Below are positions 43,683 to 52,636 of a stretch of 64,000 bases of DNA, one piece after another. The stretch is from an uncultured bacterium (lineage in GTDB: Bacteria; Bacillota; Clostridia; Lachnospirales; Lachnospiraceae): positions 1 through 64,000 of the forward strand of contig CAMTMP010000023.1 in assembly GCA_947073545.1 (NCBI GenBank), written 5' to 3'. The translations under genes were made by a program, and so were the position numbers. The first letter of the stretch is position 1. Each line of letters opens with the position of its first letter. A model generated the notes under the pieces. The model searched no databases. It saw only the letters and a program-made list of their open reading frames with translations, and was not told the origin of the DNA.

Positions 43683-44225
43683 ATGACCGCTAAAGATTGT
43701 ATCGTAGGGCGCAGAAGCATACGGAAATTCAAGGCCGACGCCGTTTCCCACGAGCTTTTATCCGAGCTCGTCGAGACCGCTTCCTACTCGCCGAGCTGGA
43801 AGCACACACAGATCACCCGCTACATTGCCGTAGAAGGCGCGCTAAAGGAAAAGATAGCCAGAGAATGCACCACCATGTATCCCCCTAACGGCGATATCAT
43901 TGCGGCGGCTCCCGTACTGATGGCTGTCACCATTATCAAAAACCGCAGCGGTTATGAGCGCGACGGTTCATTCAGCACACCCCGCGGTGACGGCTGGCAG
44001 ATGTACGACGCCGGTATCGCATCCCAAAGCCTCTGCCTTGCGGCATACGAACAGGGGCTTGGTTCCGTGATCCTCGGTCTTTTTGATCAGAGCGAAGTGG
44101 AAGCCCTGTTACAGATTCCCGAGGACAGAGAACTTGTGGCTCTCATCCCGATCGGTTATCCCGATGAGAAGCCTGTTGCTCCCCGTCGTAAACCTGTGGA
44201 AGAATTGTTATCTTACATGTCATAA
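43683..44225 (+). CDS. Nitroreductase family protein
   Basis: FMN-dependent oxidoreductase of the nitroreductase fold, 180 residues. It has the N-terminal flavin-binding RRSIRKFKADAVSHELLSEL, the central YDAGIASQSLCLAAYEQGLG and SVILGLFDQSEVEALLQIPE, and the C-terminal IPIGYPDEKPVAPRRKPVEE. AAGGAGG precedes the ATG. It is followed by a strong terminator before pyrB. Substrate unknown; many relatives reduce quinones or nitroaromatics. Confidence 0.9.
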   Translation: MTAKDCIVGRRSIRKFKADAVSHELLSELVETASYSPSWKHTQITRYIAVEGALKEKIARECTTMYPPNGDIIAAAPVLMAVTIIKNRSGYERDGSFSTPRGDGWQMYDAGIASQSLCLAAYEQGLGSVILGLFDQSEVEALLQIPEDRELVALIPIGYPDEKPVAPRRKPVEELLSYMS

Positions 44226-44230
44226 ATGAT

Positions 44231-44263
44231 AAAATAGAAGAGAATTTTCTCTTCTATTTTTTT
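44231..44263 (+). terminator. Intrinsic terminator between nitroreductase and pyrB
   Basis: A perfect 14-bp stem AAAATAGAAGAGAA / TTCTCTTCTATTTT with a two-base loop, then TTT. It lies 31 bases before pyrB, so it may also limit read-through into pyrB. Confidence 0.85.
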
Positions 44264-44294
44264 GGACCATACTGCAAAGGAGTGATACATCGTT

Positions 44295-45209
44295 ATGAGA
44301 CATTTAATGAACCCGCTTGATTTTTCCGTTGAGGAACTGGACCGACTATTTGATCTGGCTAACAGAATCGAGAAAGACCCTTCAAGATATTCCCACGCCT
44401 GCGACGGCAAAAAGCTGGCGACCTGCTTTTACGAACCGAGTACCCGCACGCGCTTAAGTTTTGAGGCTGCCATGCTGAATCTGGGCGGACAGGTTCTTGG
44501 CTTTTCCGACGCGGCTTCCTCTTCCGCTGCAAAAGGTGAAAGCGTCTCCGACACCATCCGCATCGTCTCCTGCTATGCGGATATCTGCGCCATGCGCCAC
44601 CCCAAGGAGGGCGCGCCCATGGTGGCGGCGGAGCGCTCCGACATTCCCGTTATCAACGCGGGAGATGGCGGCCACCAGCATCCCACCCAAACTTTGACGG
44701 ATCTGCTCACCATCCGCTCCCTAAAAGGAAGACTCGGCAGCTTTACCATCGGCCTGTGCGGCGACCTGAAATTTGGAAGAACCGTACATTCCCTGATCAA
44801 TGCCCTGATCCGCTACACCGATATCCGCTTTATCTTTATCTCCCCCGCGGAGTTGAAAGTGCCCGATTATATCACGGACATGCTGACGGAAAAGAACATT
44901 CCCTATGAGGAAGTCATACGTCTGGAAGACTGTATGCCGGATCTTGATCTCCTCTATATGACCAGAGTACAGAAGGAGCGCTTCTTCAACGAGGAGGACT
45001 ATGTGCGCTTAAAAGACTTTTATATTCTGGACAAGACGAAACTGTCCGCCGCCAAAGAGGACATGCTGGTTCTCCATCCCCTGCCACGGGTTAATGAAAT
45101 TTCCGTGGAAGTGGACGACGATCCCCGCGCCGTTTATTTCAAACAGGCACAGTACGGTGTCTATGTCCGTATGGCGCTGATCCTGACCCTGCTCGGCATC
45201 GAAAACTGA
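44295..45209 (+). CDS. pyrB: Aspartate carbamoyltransferase catalytic subunit
   Basis: Commits to pyrimidine synthesis: carbamoyl phosphate plus aspartate gives carbamoyl aspartate. 304 residues, standard. The carbamoyl-phosphate loop reads [20 protein letters not shown], followed by [18 protein letters not shown] [35 protein letters not shown], and the aspartate-domain [14 protein letters not shown] and [25 protein letters not shown] lies 13 bases before the ATG, a long spacing. pyrI follows after 87 bases. No own promoter is obvious. Confidence 0.95.
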   Translation: MRHLMNPLDFSVEELDRLFDLANRIEKDPSRYSHACDGKKLATCFYEPSTRTRLSFEAAMLNLGGQVLGFSDAASSSAAKGESVSDTIRIVSCYADICAMRHPKEGAPMVAAERSDIPVINAGDGGHQHPTQTLTDLLTIRSLKGRLGSFTIGLCGDLKFGRTVHSLINALIRYTDIRFIFISPAELKVPDYITDMLTEKNIPYEEVIRLEDCMPDLDLLYMTRVQKERFFNEEDYVRLKDFYILDKTKLSAAKEDMLVLHPLPRVNEISVEVDDDPRAVYFKQAQYGVYVRMALILTLLGIEN

Positions 45210-45296
45210 GTAGAAATAACAGTCGCTTTGAAATAATCCTGACGAAAACCGTTATCCCTTATATCCTAATAGAATAGAGAAAGAAGGTATCGCCGT

Positions 45297-45734
45297 ATGT
45301 TAAATGTAGGAAAAATCGAGGAGGGCTTCGTGCTCGACCATATTGAAGCGGGCAAAAGCCTTGAAATCTATCATCACCTGAAGCTGGACAAACTGGACTG
45401 CACAGTGGCGATCATAAAGAATGCCCGCAGCAACAAGATGGGTAAAAAGGATATCCTAAAGGTAGAATGTGATGTCAACACGCTAAACCTCGACATCCTT
45501 GCCGTGATCGACCACAACATCACCGTCAATGTAATCAAAGACGGAGAAATCGTGGATAAGAAAGAGCTTGTTCTCCCCCGCGAAATCCACAACGTACTGA
45601 AATGCAAAAATCCGCGCTGTATCACTTCCATCGAGCAGGAACTGCCGCACATCTTCGTGCTGGCCGATGAAGAAAAAGAAATCTACCGCTGTAAATACTG
45701 CGAAGAGAAGGCGGGCAATTTCTTTACGTGGTAA
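45297..45734 (+). CDS. pyrI: Aspartate carbamoyltransferase regulatory subunit
   Basis: Binds nucleotide effectors and, through a zinc domain, the catalytic trimers. 145 residues. The allosteric domain covers about 1-100 (GFVLDHIEAGKSLEIYHHL, VAIIKNARSNKMGKKDILKV). The zinc domain has four cysteines in CKNPRC and CKYC, spaced as in the enterobacterial protein. GAAGG precedes the ATG. Its presence implies an allosteric holoenzyme of the E. coli type rather than free trimers. Confidence 0.94.
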   Translation: MLNVGKIEEGFVLDHIEAGKSLEIYHHLKLDKLDCTVAIIKNARSNKMGKKDILKVECDVNTLNLDILAVIDHNITVNVIKDGEIVDKKELVLPREIHNVLKCKNPRCITSIEQELPHIFVLADEEKEIYRCKYCEEKAGNFFTW

Positions 45735-45876
45735 GCGTTCTTATAACAATGTTCGCCAATCAGCGCATCATGCAAAGAAGCCGTCTTTGTAATCACATCG
45801 ACGACTTCTTGATCCGGTTGATATTTCAGATACGCTTATGCAAGGCGTTTCGTGTCATATCTCCTGCCAGCTTATC

Positions 45877-45906
45877 ATTCGGGCGTGAAATCACGCCCGG
45901 ATTTTT
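45877..45906 (+). terminator. Intrinsic terminator after pyrI
   Basis: Stem ATTCGGGCGTGA / TCACGCCCGGAT with a two-base loop and a T-run, 143 bases after the pyrI stop. Nothing else is recognisable between the stop and the stem. Confidence 0.85.
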
Positions 45907-45948
45907 TGATTATGATACACGCATATAATCTGCCAAGGCTTCGTCCTT

Positions 45949-45997
45949 CTTGGCGTCCCATATCATGATGAACCGTCCTTAGAAATGTTTCTCACAC
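45949..45997 (-). repeat. 3'-end element, copy 10, degenerate, after pnp
   Basis: Begins two bases after the pnp stop. It keeps TCTCACAC, TTAGAAATGTT and CTTGGCGTCCC, but its core is altered and both the second outer arm and the short hairpin are missing. It is the most decayed copy. Confidence 0.65.
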
Positions 45998-45999
45998 TG

Positions 46000-48090
46000 T
46001 CAAACCTGTGCCACATCCTTCATGGAGAAGCTGATTCTTCCCATCTTATCTTTGCCTAGGCACACCACCGTCACCTTGTCTCCAAGAGTCAGCACATCTT
46101 CCACGCGGTTGATTCTCTCCTTCGCGATCTTGGAAATGTGAACCATGCCTTCCTTGCCCGGCGCAAACTCGATGAACGCACCGAACTCCTTGATGCTCAC
46201 TACGGTGCCCTGGAAGATCTGTCCCTCCTCAAAATCAGTGGTAATCATCTTGATCATATCCACAGCCTTGTCCATCATCTCGCGCTCTGTACCGCATACG
46301 GAAACTTGTCCCTCATCGTTGATATCGATCTTCACACCCGTGCGCGCAATGATCTCGTTGATGGTCTTGCCGCGCTGGCCAACCACATCGCCAATTTTTT
46401 CGGGATCAATCTGAATGGAAATGATCTTAGGCGCATAAGGACCCACCTCCTTGCGGGGTGCAGCGATAGCAGGGCTCATGCAGTTTGCCATGATAAACTC
46501 TCTCGCCTCGCGGCATCTGCCGATCGCGCCTTCCACGATAGCTTTGGTCAGACCGTGGATCTTGATGTCCATCTGGATCGCCGTGATGCCGTCATGGGTA
46601 CCGGTAACCTTAAAGTCCATATCGCCGAAGAAATCCTCAAGACCCTGAATATCTGTCAGCAGTACAAAATCGTCGTCCGTATCACCCGTTACCAGACCGC
46701 AGGAGATACCGGCCACCATCTTCTTGATCGGCACGCCCGCCGCCATCAGCGACATGCAGGATGCGCATGTGGATGCCATGGAGGTGGAGCCGTTGGACTC
46801 GAAGGTCTCCGAAACGGTACGGATTGCGTAAGGGAACTCTTCCTCAGAAGGAAGCACGGGAAGCAGCGCCCTCTCTGCCAGCGCGCCGTGGCCGATTTCT
46901 CTTCTGCCCGGTCCTCTGCTCACCTTTGTCTCGCCTACCGAGTAGGACGGAAAATTGTAGTGGTGCATATATCTCTTGCCCGTGATGTTCGGGTCTAAGC
47001 CGTCCACCTTCTGCAGTTCCGAAAGGGGAGCCAGCGTACATACGTTACAGATCTGGGTCTGTCCTCTCGTAAACATAGCGGAACCGTGTACTCTCGGAAT
47101 GATGTCCACCTCAGCCGCCAGCGGTCTGATCTGATCTAACGCTCTGCCGTCGGGACGCTTGTGGTCCTTTAAGATCATTTTGCGCACGGTCTTTTTCTGA
47201 TACTGGTACACCGCCTCGCCAAGCACTGCCAGATAGTCCTCGTTCTCCGCGAAAGCCTCCTCCAGTCTCGCCGTGATATTTCTGATATTCTCCTCGCGCA
47301 CCTGCTTCTCGTCGGTGAAGACAGCCGTCTCCATCTCCTCGGGCGTCACGATTTTCTTCATGTCCTCAAACATCTGCTCGGGAACCGCGCAGCTCTCGTA
47401 AGCGTGCTTCGGCTTGCCCACCTCCGCCACGATCTGGTTGATGAAGGTAATCAATGTCTGGTTGATCTCATGGGCTTTATAGATCGCCTCGAGCACCTTC
47501 GCCTCGGGCACCTCGTTGGCGCCTGCCTCAATCATCATCACCTTCTCCGCGGTGGACGCTACCGTCATTTTCAGATCGCCCCTGTCCCACTGCTCCTGAG
47601 AGGGATTAACGATCAGCTCGCCGTCCACCATACCCATCTGCGTCATCGCGCAGGGACCCGCGAAGGGAATGTCCGAAATGCATGTTGCGATCGCCGTACC
47701 GATCATCGCCACCAGCTCAGGACGGCAGGCGGGATCCACGCTCATCACCAGATTGTTTAAGGTAACGTCGTTGCGGTAGTCCTTCGGGAATAAAGGACGC
47801 ATGGGGCGGTCGATCACGCGGCTTGTGAGAATCGCGTTCTCGGAGGGCTTTCCCTCTCTCTTGTTAAAGCCGCCGGGAATCTTGCCTACAGAATAAAACT
47901 TCTCCTCGTACTCCACACTGCATGGGAAGAAATCAATACCGTCCCTGGGTTTATCGGAGGCCGTCGCCGTGGATAACACGGTGGTCTCGCCATACTGCAT
48001 AAATGCGCAGCCGTTTGCCTGTTTGCCGACTCTGCCGATGTCTACCCGAAGGGTACGCCCGGCGAGTTCTAAGGTGTAACTCTTGTACAT
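46000..48090 (-). CDS. pnp: Polyribonucleotide nucleotidyltransferase
   Basis: Phosphorolytic 3'-to-5' exoribonuclease, a trimer. 696 residues. Two RNase PH-like domains flank a helical linker; the second has VSRGPGRREIGHGALAERAL and SNGSTSMASTCASCMSLMAA, plus catalytic aspartates around TDIQGLEDFFGDMDFKVTGT. The KH domain (KIGDVVGQRGKTINEIIART) and S1 domain (GTVVSIKEFGAFIEFAPGKE) close the chain. The start has AGAAGGAGAGAGAAG upstream. It follows rpsO after a hairpin, the usual arrangement. Being an exonuclease stalled by hairpins, it is the kind of enzyme against which the 3'-end elements here could protect. Confidence 0.97.
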   Translation of the reverse strand: MYKSYTLELAGRTLRVDIGRVGKQANGCAFMQYGETTVLSTATASDKPRDGIDFFPCSVEYEEKFYSVGKIPGGFNKREGKPSENAILTSRVIDRPMRPLFPKDYRNDVTLNNLVMSVDPACRPELVAMIGTAIATCISDIPFAGPCAMTQMGMVDGELIVNPSQEQWDRGDLKMTVASTAEKVMMIEAGANEVPEAKVLEAIYKAHEINQTLITFINQIVAEVGKPKHAYESCAVPEQMFEDMKKIVTPEEMETAVFTDEKQVREENIRNITARLEEAFAENEDYLAVLGEAVYQYQKKTVRKMILKDHKRPDGRALDQIRPLAAEVDIIPRVHGSAMFTRGQTQICNVCTLAPLSELQKVDGLDPNITGKRYMHHYNFPSYSVGETKVSRGPGRREIGHGALAERALLPVLPSEEEFPYAIRTVSETFESNGSTSMASTCASCMSLMAAGVPIKKMVAGISCGLVTGDTDDDFVLLTDIQGLEDFFGDMDFKVTGTHDGITAIQMDIKIHGLTKAIVEGAIGRCREAREFIMANCMSPAIAAPRKEVGPYAPKIISIQIDPEKIGDVVGQRGKTINEIIARTGVKIDINDEGQVSVCGTEREMMDKAVDMIKMITTDFEEGQIFQGTVVSIKEFGAFIEFAPGKEGMVHISKIAKERINRVEDVLTLGDKVTVVCLGKDKMGRISFSMKDVAQV

Positions 48091-48153
48091 AGTCTTCTCT
48101 CTCCTTCTTCTCTCTTCTTTGCTCCCAGTCCATGAACTGTTTAATTATACTAG

Positions 48154-48196
48154 AAAAGCGGATTTAGGGTCGGACCTGCCAACCCTATCTCCGCTC
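48154..48196 (-). terminator. rpsO-pnp intergenic hairpin
   Basis: On the minus strand GAGCGGAGATAGGGTT pairs with ACCCTAAATCCGCTTTT, followed by CTAG. The T-run is short, so partial read-through into pnp is likely. The same stem could be a processing site. Confidence 0.65.
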
Positions 48197-48208
48197 ATCA
48201 TCCCACAA

Positions 48209-48475
48209 TTATTTACGAAGTCCAAGTCTCTCGATCAGTGCACGATATCTCGTGATATCCTTCTCTTTCAGATAGCCGAGCAGACCGCGTCTCTGACCTA
48301 CCATTTTCAGAAGGCCTCTTCTTGAGTGGTGATCCTTCGGATTCTCCTTCAAATGCTCTGTCAACTCCTGAATTCTCGCGGTCAAAACCGCTACCTGTAC
48401 CTCAGGTGAACCCGTGTCGCCCTCGGATCTTGCATACTCTTTGATAATTGCCGTCTTCTTTTCCTTAGAAATCAT
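48209..48475 (-). CDS. rpsO: 30S ribosomal protein S15
   Basis: Binds the central domain of 16S rRNA early in subunit assembly. 88 residues, the standard length: [67 protein letters not shown] at the end. AAAGGAG precedes the ATG. It has its own promoter and a structured leader and sits before pnp. Confidence 0.98.
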   Translation of the reverse strand: MISKEKKTAIIKEYARSEGDTGSPEVQVAVLTARIQELTEHLKENPKDHHSRRGLLKMVGQRRGLLGYLKEKDITRYRALIERLGLRK

Positions 48476-48484
48476 AATTTCTCC

Positions 48485-48606
48485 TTTCCCTCAGGGGGCT
48501 GCCCTGATAACCGCCTGACACCAAGAAGGGGTCGGAGTGTCCCGCCTCTGCGTGTCGGCTGAAATCCATACCGCTATATTCTATCACAACGCAGTTGTCT
48601 TGTAAA
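48485..48606 (-). promoter_or_regulatory. rpsO promoter and structured leader
   Basis: TTTACA (48601-48606) and TAGAAT (48578-48583) are 17 bases apart on the minus strand. The roughly 95-base leader contains a TCAGGG/CCCTGA hairpin close to the ribosome site and GC-rich pairs upstream. S15 represses its own synthesis in several bacteria by binding such leaders; whether this one does is inference. Confidence 0.6.
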
Positions 48607-48745
48607 GCCTGTTTTCCAATCACGCGGGATTTGTGCAGTTCATGCATATATTTTCGGTAAGTCAGTATACGCTTCTCCATCTCTTCCTCTCTCCCGAAGC
48701 GTTCTATACCGGAACACGCCGCCGCGGCGCATCCTGCCTCCGTTC

Positions 48746-49873
48746 TCAGTCGTACAGCACCCGCACCGCCTTGAACGGCGAGCGGTAAGACACGTTAGAA
48801 ATCTTGATGCCTGTTTTGGGACTACTGGCATGTACCACCTGTCCGTTCCCGATATAAATGGCCACATGATTGATGGTTTTTCCCTTTGCATAAAAGATCA
48901 GATCGCCCGGCTTCGCCTCCGACACTTTGATGGTGGTGCCGCAGTTTGCCTGCGCCCTGGAGTTCCGGGGAAGTTTCACGCCGTACTTCTGAAAGATCTT
49001 CATCACAAAACCCGAGCAGTCCGCCCCTTTCGTCAGACTGGTGCCGCCCCACACGTAAGGATTCCCGATAAATTCCTTCGCATACTGGCAGATATCCACC
49101 CGCACATCCGAAATACCCTGTCCGTAAAGAAGCTCCGACATGGTAACCGCCGTCGCCAGCTGTGCGCTGACTTCCACGTACTCCGCAGAGACATAGACCT
49201 CATCATCGTCCAAAAGCACCTTGACCCAGTCCCCCTCCACGGCCGCTACTTCCAGCTCCTCGCCCTGTGCCACCAGCGTGATCACCTCAGACTCCGTATT
49301 TGCCTCCGCCCTGACGTTGAGACCGTCCGTGGCCACCTTAGCAACGGTAACCGCCAGCTCCTCCGCCCGAAACTTCGCAGGCACGCCCGTCAGAAGATAC
49401 TCCAGACTGACATATCCCTCCACGCTGCCGGACTTGATATGGGCCCACGTATCGTCCGTGTCAAGCACTTCACAGGCTGCATTTCTGGGAAGCTTCCCCA
49501 CAAGCCTGCCGTCCTCCGCGGCGATGGCGCGGATGTTCAGATTGTCGCTCACATCCGCGATCCCCAGATTCGTATAGCCCCAGTTAGCATTCTTGGCCCG
49601 CTCGTAGGCAAGCTCGTAATCCTCCGCCGTCTTGTCGGAAATGAGGAGCGCACTTGATCCGATGGCGTCCCCGTCCAGCACATCCTGCGCCGTCTCGGCC
49701 TTTTCCTCCGCACTGTTGCCGCTGATCTGTCCGGTCTCCTCCGCGGACGACTCATCCAGCTTCAACTGCCCGATCGGCAAAAGATCCGGTACAGGCATGG
49801 ATGCCTGTACCGCAAATGGCGTTTGTATTAACATAGCGCACGTTATTATAGCTAAAATCTTCCGTCTCCTCAT
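48746..49873 (-). CDS. Secreted NlpC/P60 peptidoglycan hydrolase with SH3-type domains
   Basis: Cleaves cell-wall peptides, typically the D-Glu to diamino-acid bond. 375 residues from ATG 49873. A signal peptide (about 5-25, ending PFAVQAS) is followed by a spacer and two SH3b-type domains (NIRAIAAEDGRLVGKLPRNA, LNVRAEANTESEVITLVAQG). The catalytic NlpC/P60 domain has the cysteine in GADCSGFVMKIFQKYG, the histidine in TINHVAIYIGNGQVVH, and a further histidine just after it. A TTG 27 bases earlier opens the longest frame but lacks a ribosome site. It follows the phosphate transporter gene closely. Confidence 0.92.
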   Translation of the reverse strand: MRRRKILAIITCAMLIQTPFAVQASMPVPDLLPIGQLKLDESSAEETGQISGNSAEEKAETAQDVLDGDAIGSSALLISDKTAEDYELAYERAKNANWGYTNLGIADVSDNLNIRAIAAEDGRLVGKLPRNAACEVLDTDDTWAHIKSGSVEGYVSLEYLLTGVPAKFRAEELAVTVAKVATDGLNVRAEANTESEVITLVAQGEELEVAAVEGDWVKVLLDDDEVYVSAEYVEVSAQLATAVTMSELLYGQGISDVRVDICQYAKEFIGNPYVWGGTSLTKGADCSGFVMKIFQKYGVKLPRNSRAQANCGTTIKVSEAKPGDLIFYAKGKTINHVAIYIGNGQVVHASSPKTGIKISNVSYRSPFKAVRVLYD

Positions 49874-49909
49874 CCGGAATCCATTCCTCTCTGTCCGCAA
49901 CCGTATTTT

Positions 49910-51544
49910 CTAATTCGGCTCAAAATAGCTGTTTGCAAAAGCAATATTTGTGGCATGATCCGCCACTCTCTCAAGCCCCGACACGATATCCGAGAACATC
50001 GCGCCCGCCTCCGGCGTACATTCGTTGTTGGAAAGCCGCTCAATATGACGCTGCTGCAGCTCCTTTTCCTTCTCGTCGATGGCTTCTTCCAGATTTCTGA
50101 TATCTTCCACATGCTCCTCCGTGCTCTTGACAAACATTTCAAAAGAGAAGCGCAGAAGCGTATTGACCATATCGATCATTTCACCAAGCTCCCTCTGTGC
50201 CGCCTTGGAGAAACTGACACCGGTCTTTTCCCTCTGTACCGCCGCATCCACAATGTTCTCCGCATGATCACCGATGCGCTCGATGTCGTTGACCACATGG
50301 AACAGCGCGCCAATGCTCTTCAAGTCCTCTATCGGCAGGGTTGTCTGATTAATTTTCACCAGGTAATTGGTGATGGCGTGGCTCAAGAAGTCGATGTTCT
50401 TCTCCACCTCGTACACTTCTCCGATCTCCTCATCATCCAGTGTAATCAGCGCGTTCATGGCACGGTTTAGGTTCTCGTTGGCAAGAGAGCCCATACGGTC
50501 AAGCTCCTTGATCACCTCCACCACAGCCGTGGCCGGGTTTAATACCACCTTCTCGCCGATATATTTAAGCTGGTAGCTGTCCCGGTAGCCGATCTTCTTG
50601 TCGTCGCCGGACACCAGCACATAGGTCAGCTTCACAATCTGTTTGATAAAGGGCATCATAATGATAACTTGAAATACCTTAATCAAAATATGGGCATAGG
50701 CAACCATGCGGCCCGGATCGCCGTGGGCCAAAACCGACAGACCGCCCACAATCTGTTCCACTGCAAGCGAGAATATTATGTAAACTATAACCGTACCGAT
50801 CACATTGAATACCAGATGGATTGCCGCTGCTCTCTTAGCATCCTTTTTGCCGTTCAGGGAAGCCAGCAGCGCAGAAGTGCAGGCGCCGATATTACAGCCC
50901 AGAATAATAAACATGCCGATATCCATGCTCATCAACCCCTGATTGGCCAAAAGCACCATGATACTGACCGTCACGGAAGAGCTCTGGATCACCGCCGTCA
51001 GCAAGGTTCCGAGAAGAACCGCCAGAATCGGAGATTTGAGGGATGCGAACATAAGAAGCACCGCCGGGGAATCCTTCATGCCGGACATAGCGCCGGACAT
51101 GGTGCTCAGTCCCATAAAGAGAACTCCGAAGCCGATAATCACCTCTCCCCATTGGGAAACCTTCTGCTTCTTTACAAACATAACAATGAGCACGCCCACA
51201 AGCAGAATCACGGGAGCCGCTTTCTCTAATTTGAAGGAAACGAGAAGCGCGGTTACCGTCGTACCGATATTCGCGCCGAAGATGACGCCAGCCGCCTGCG
51301 TAAGAGTCATGAGGCCAGAGTTGACAAAGCTGACTACCATGACCGTACACGCCGAAGAAGACTGAATGACCGCCGTAAAGAACACGCCTACTAAAATAGC
51401 CATAAAACGGTTGGTGGTCAGCCGCTCCAATATCCCTCTCAGCTTTGCGCCCGCAACCTTCTCAATGCTGTCGCTCATAATGCGCATACCATACAGGAAC
51501 AGCCCGAGACCGCCCGCCATGGACAGAATAATCGATATACTCAT
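49910..51544 (-). CDS. Na/Pi-cotransporter II family protein with PhoU-like C-terminus
   Basis: 544 residues. The membrane half (about 1-310) has the duplicated family motif VIQSSSACTVMVVSFVNSG and VIQSSSVTVSIMVLLANQG. The C-terminal half (about 340-540) is helical and PhoU-like (LDRMGSLANENLNRAMNALI, NDIERIGDHAENIVDAAVQ, LERVADHATNIAFA). It probably moves phosphate with sodium. It interrupts the ribF-rpsO junction and has its own promoter, with the NlpC/P60 gene directly behind it. Confidence 0.92.
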   Translation of the reverse strand: MSISIILSMAGGLGLFLYGMRIMSDSIEKVAGAKLRGILERLTTNRFMAILVGVFFTAVIQSSSACTVMVVSFVNSGLMTLTQAAGVIFGANIGTTVTALLVSFKLEKAAPVILLVGVLIVMFVKKQKVSQWGEVIIGFGVLFMGLSTMSGAMSGMKDSPAVLLMFASLKSPILAVLLGTLLTAVIQSSSVTVSIMVLLANQGLMSMDIGMFIILGCNIGACTSALLASLNGKKDAKRAAAIHLVFNVIGTVIVYIIFSLAVEQIVGGLSVLAHGDPGRMVAYAHILIKVFQVIIMMPFIKQIVKLTYVLVSGDDKKIGYRDSYQLKYIGEKVVLNPATAVVEVIKELDRMGSLANENLNRAMNALITLDDEEIGEVYEVEKNIDFLSHAITNYLVKINQTTLPIEDLKSIGALFHVVNDIERIGDHAENIVDAAVQREKTGVSFSKAAQRELGEMIDMVNTLLRFSFEMFVKSTEEHVEDIRNLEEAIDEKEKELQQRHIERLSNNECTPEAGAMFSDIVSGLERVADHATNIAFANSYFEPN

Positions 51545-51599
51545 TTTAGTTTAACTATCCTTCCTTTGTTCTTTTCCCGTTGAAAAGCTATACGGTTCT

Positions 51600-51628
51600 A
51601 TTGTATCGAAAAAGAAATCCTCTTACAA
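51600..51628 (-). promoter_or_regulatory. Promoter of the phosphate transporter gene
   Basis: TTGTAA (51623-51628) and TACAAT (51600-51605) with a 17-base spacer on the minus strand. This separates the inserted pair from the ribF operon. Confidence 0.7.
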
Positions 51629-51662
51629 CCCCTTACGACAAAAAAAGACTTCTTAAGACAAT

Positions 51663-52574
51663 CTACGGATAATTTTTTCCTGCCTCCACATCGGCCGCGA
51701 TCTGCCGCCGCAGCGCCTCCACGCTCTCAAAGGCACGCTCCGCCCTGCGAAATGCCAGAAGTTCCACTGTCATGTCCATGTCATAGGCTTCCCCCGCAAA
51801 GTCGTAGAGATATGTTTCCACACCCATAATCCGCTCCTGTGAAACAGTCGGCTTATATCCCACGTTGGAAATACCGCGGTAAGTCTTTTTGCCGAGTTTC
51901 ACCCGGGAATAGTAAACCCCGTTCGGAGGAAGAAGTTTTCTTAAATCCGGCAGGAGATTCGCCGTAGGCATACCCAGCTTCCGGCCAAGCTGCCTGCCGT
52001 GCACCACCTGCCCGCTTACACGGTAAGGTGCACCCAGCATGGCGGAAACCGTTTCCATCTCTCCCGCCCTCACCGCCTGCCGGATTCTGGTGGAGCTGAC
52101 CTCCTCCCCGTCCATACGTACCTTGTCGATCAGCTCCACCTGATACCCATAGGTTCCCGCATAGTCAAAAAGAAGCGCATAATCTCCCGCGCCGCCTTTT
52201 CCAAAGGAGATATCCGGCCCCGCACACAGATACGCCGTCCGCATCTGTCCGGCCAGATAGCGGGCTACAAAATCCGCAGGCTCCGTTGCCGCCGTCTCCC
52301 GGTTTAAGGGAAATTCGATCAGCACGTCTATCCCCAGCCCGGAAAACATTTCCCGCTTCTCCTCTCTGGTAGACAGCTCCTTCGCCTCCCCGCCAAAAAA
52401 GGAAGCCGCCGAGGTATCAAAGGTAAAAACTACCGTCTGAAACCCCCTCTTTTTCTGTTCCAGTACCCGTTCCAAGAGTCGGCGGTGTCCTAGGTGTATC
52501 CCGTCAAACTTTCCAAGCGCGACGGCGCTTTTGTTCTCCAGATAAAATTCTGTCGTATTTTCTATAATTATCAT
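51663..52574 (-). CDS. ribF: Bifunctional riboflavin kinase / FAD synthetase
   Basis: Makes FMN and FAD. 303 residues. The nucleotidyltransferase half opens with VALGKFDGIHLGHRRLLERV and includes ISFGKGGAGDYALL and SSTRIRQAVRAGEMETV. The kinase half starts near 185 with GRKLGMPTANLLPD and NGVYYSRVKLGKKTYRGISN, then VETYLYDF. The ATG is preceded by AGGAAAG. It is downstream of truB in the canonical order. No FMN riboswitch is seen upstream. Confidence 0.95.
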   Translation of the reverse strand: MIIIENTTEFYLENKSAVALGKFDGIHLGHRRLLERVLEQKKRGFQTVVFTFDTSAASFFGGEAKELSTREEKREMFSGLGIDVLIEFPLNRETAATEPADFVARYLAGQMRTAYLCAGPDISFGKGGAGDYALLFDYAGTYGYQVELIDKVRMDGEEVSSTRIRQAVRAGEMETVSAMLGAPYRVSGQVVHGRQLGRKLGMPTANLLPDLRKLLPPNGVYYSRVKLGKKTYRGISNVGYKPTVSQERIMGVETYLYDFAGEAYDMDMTVELLAFRRAERAFESVEALRRQIAADVEAGKNYP

Positions 52575-52636
52575 GCTGTCTTTCCTACTCACATCTGATT
52601 CCGTCCCGCATTTTTATAACACCTGTACTTATACGC

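Noticed and set aside
45728..45928. 66-residue frame after pyrI
   Set aside because: It runs through the pyrI terminator and has no ribosome site.
48465..48680. 71-residue frame ahead of rpsO with a good GAGAGGAAGAG ribosome site
   Set aside because: It spans the strong rpsO promoter and leader and overlaps the rpsO start; the peptide has no recognisable features. A leader peptide cannot be fully excluded.
51640..51662. Terminator after ribF (TCTTAAGA followed by a T-run)
   Set aside because: The possible stem is only four base pairs, too short to claim as an intrinsic terminator.
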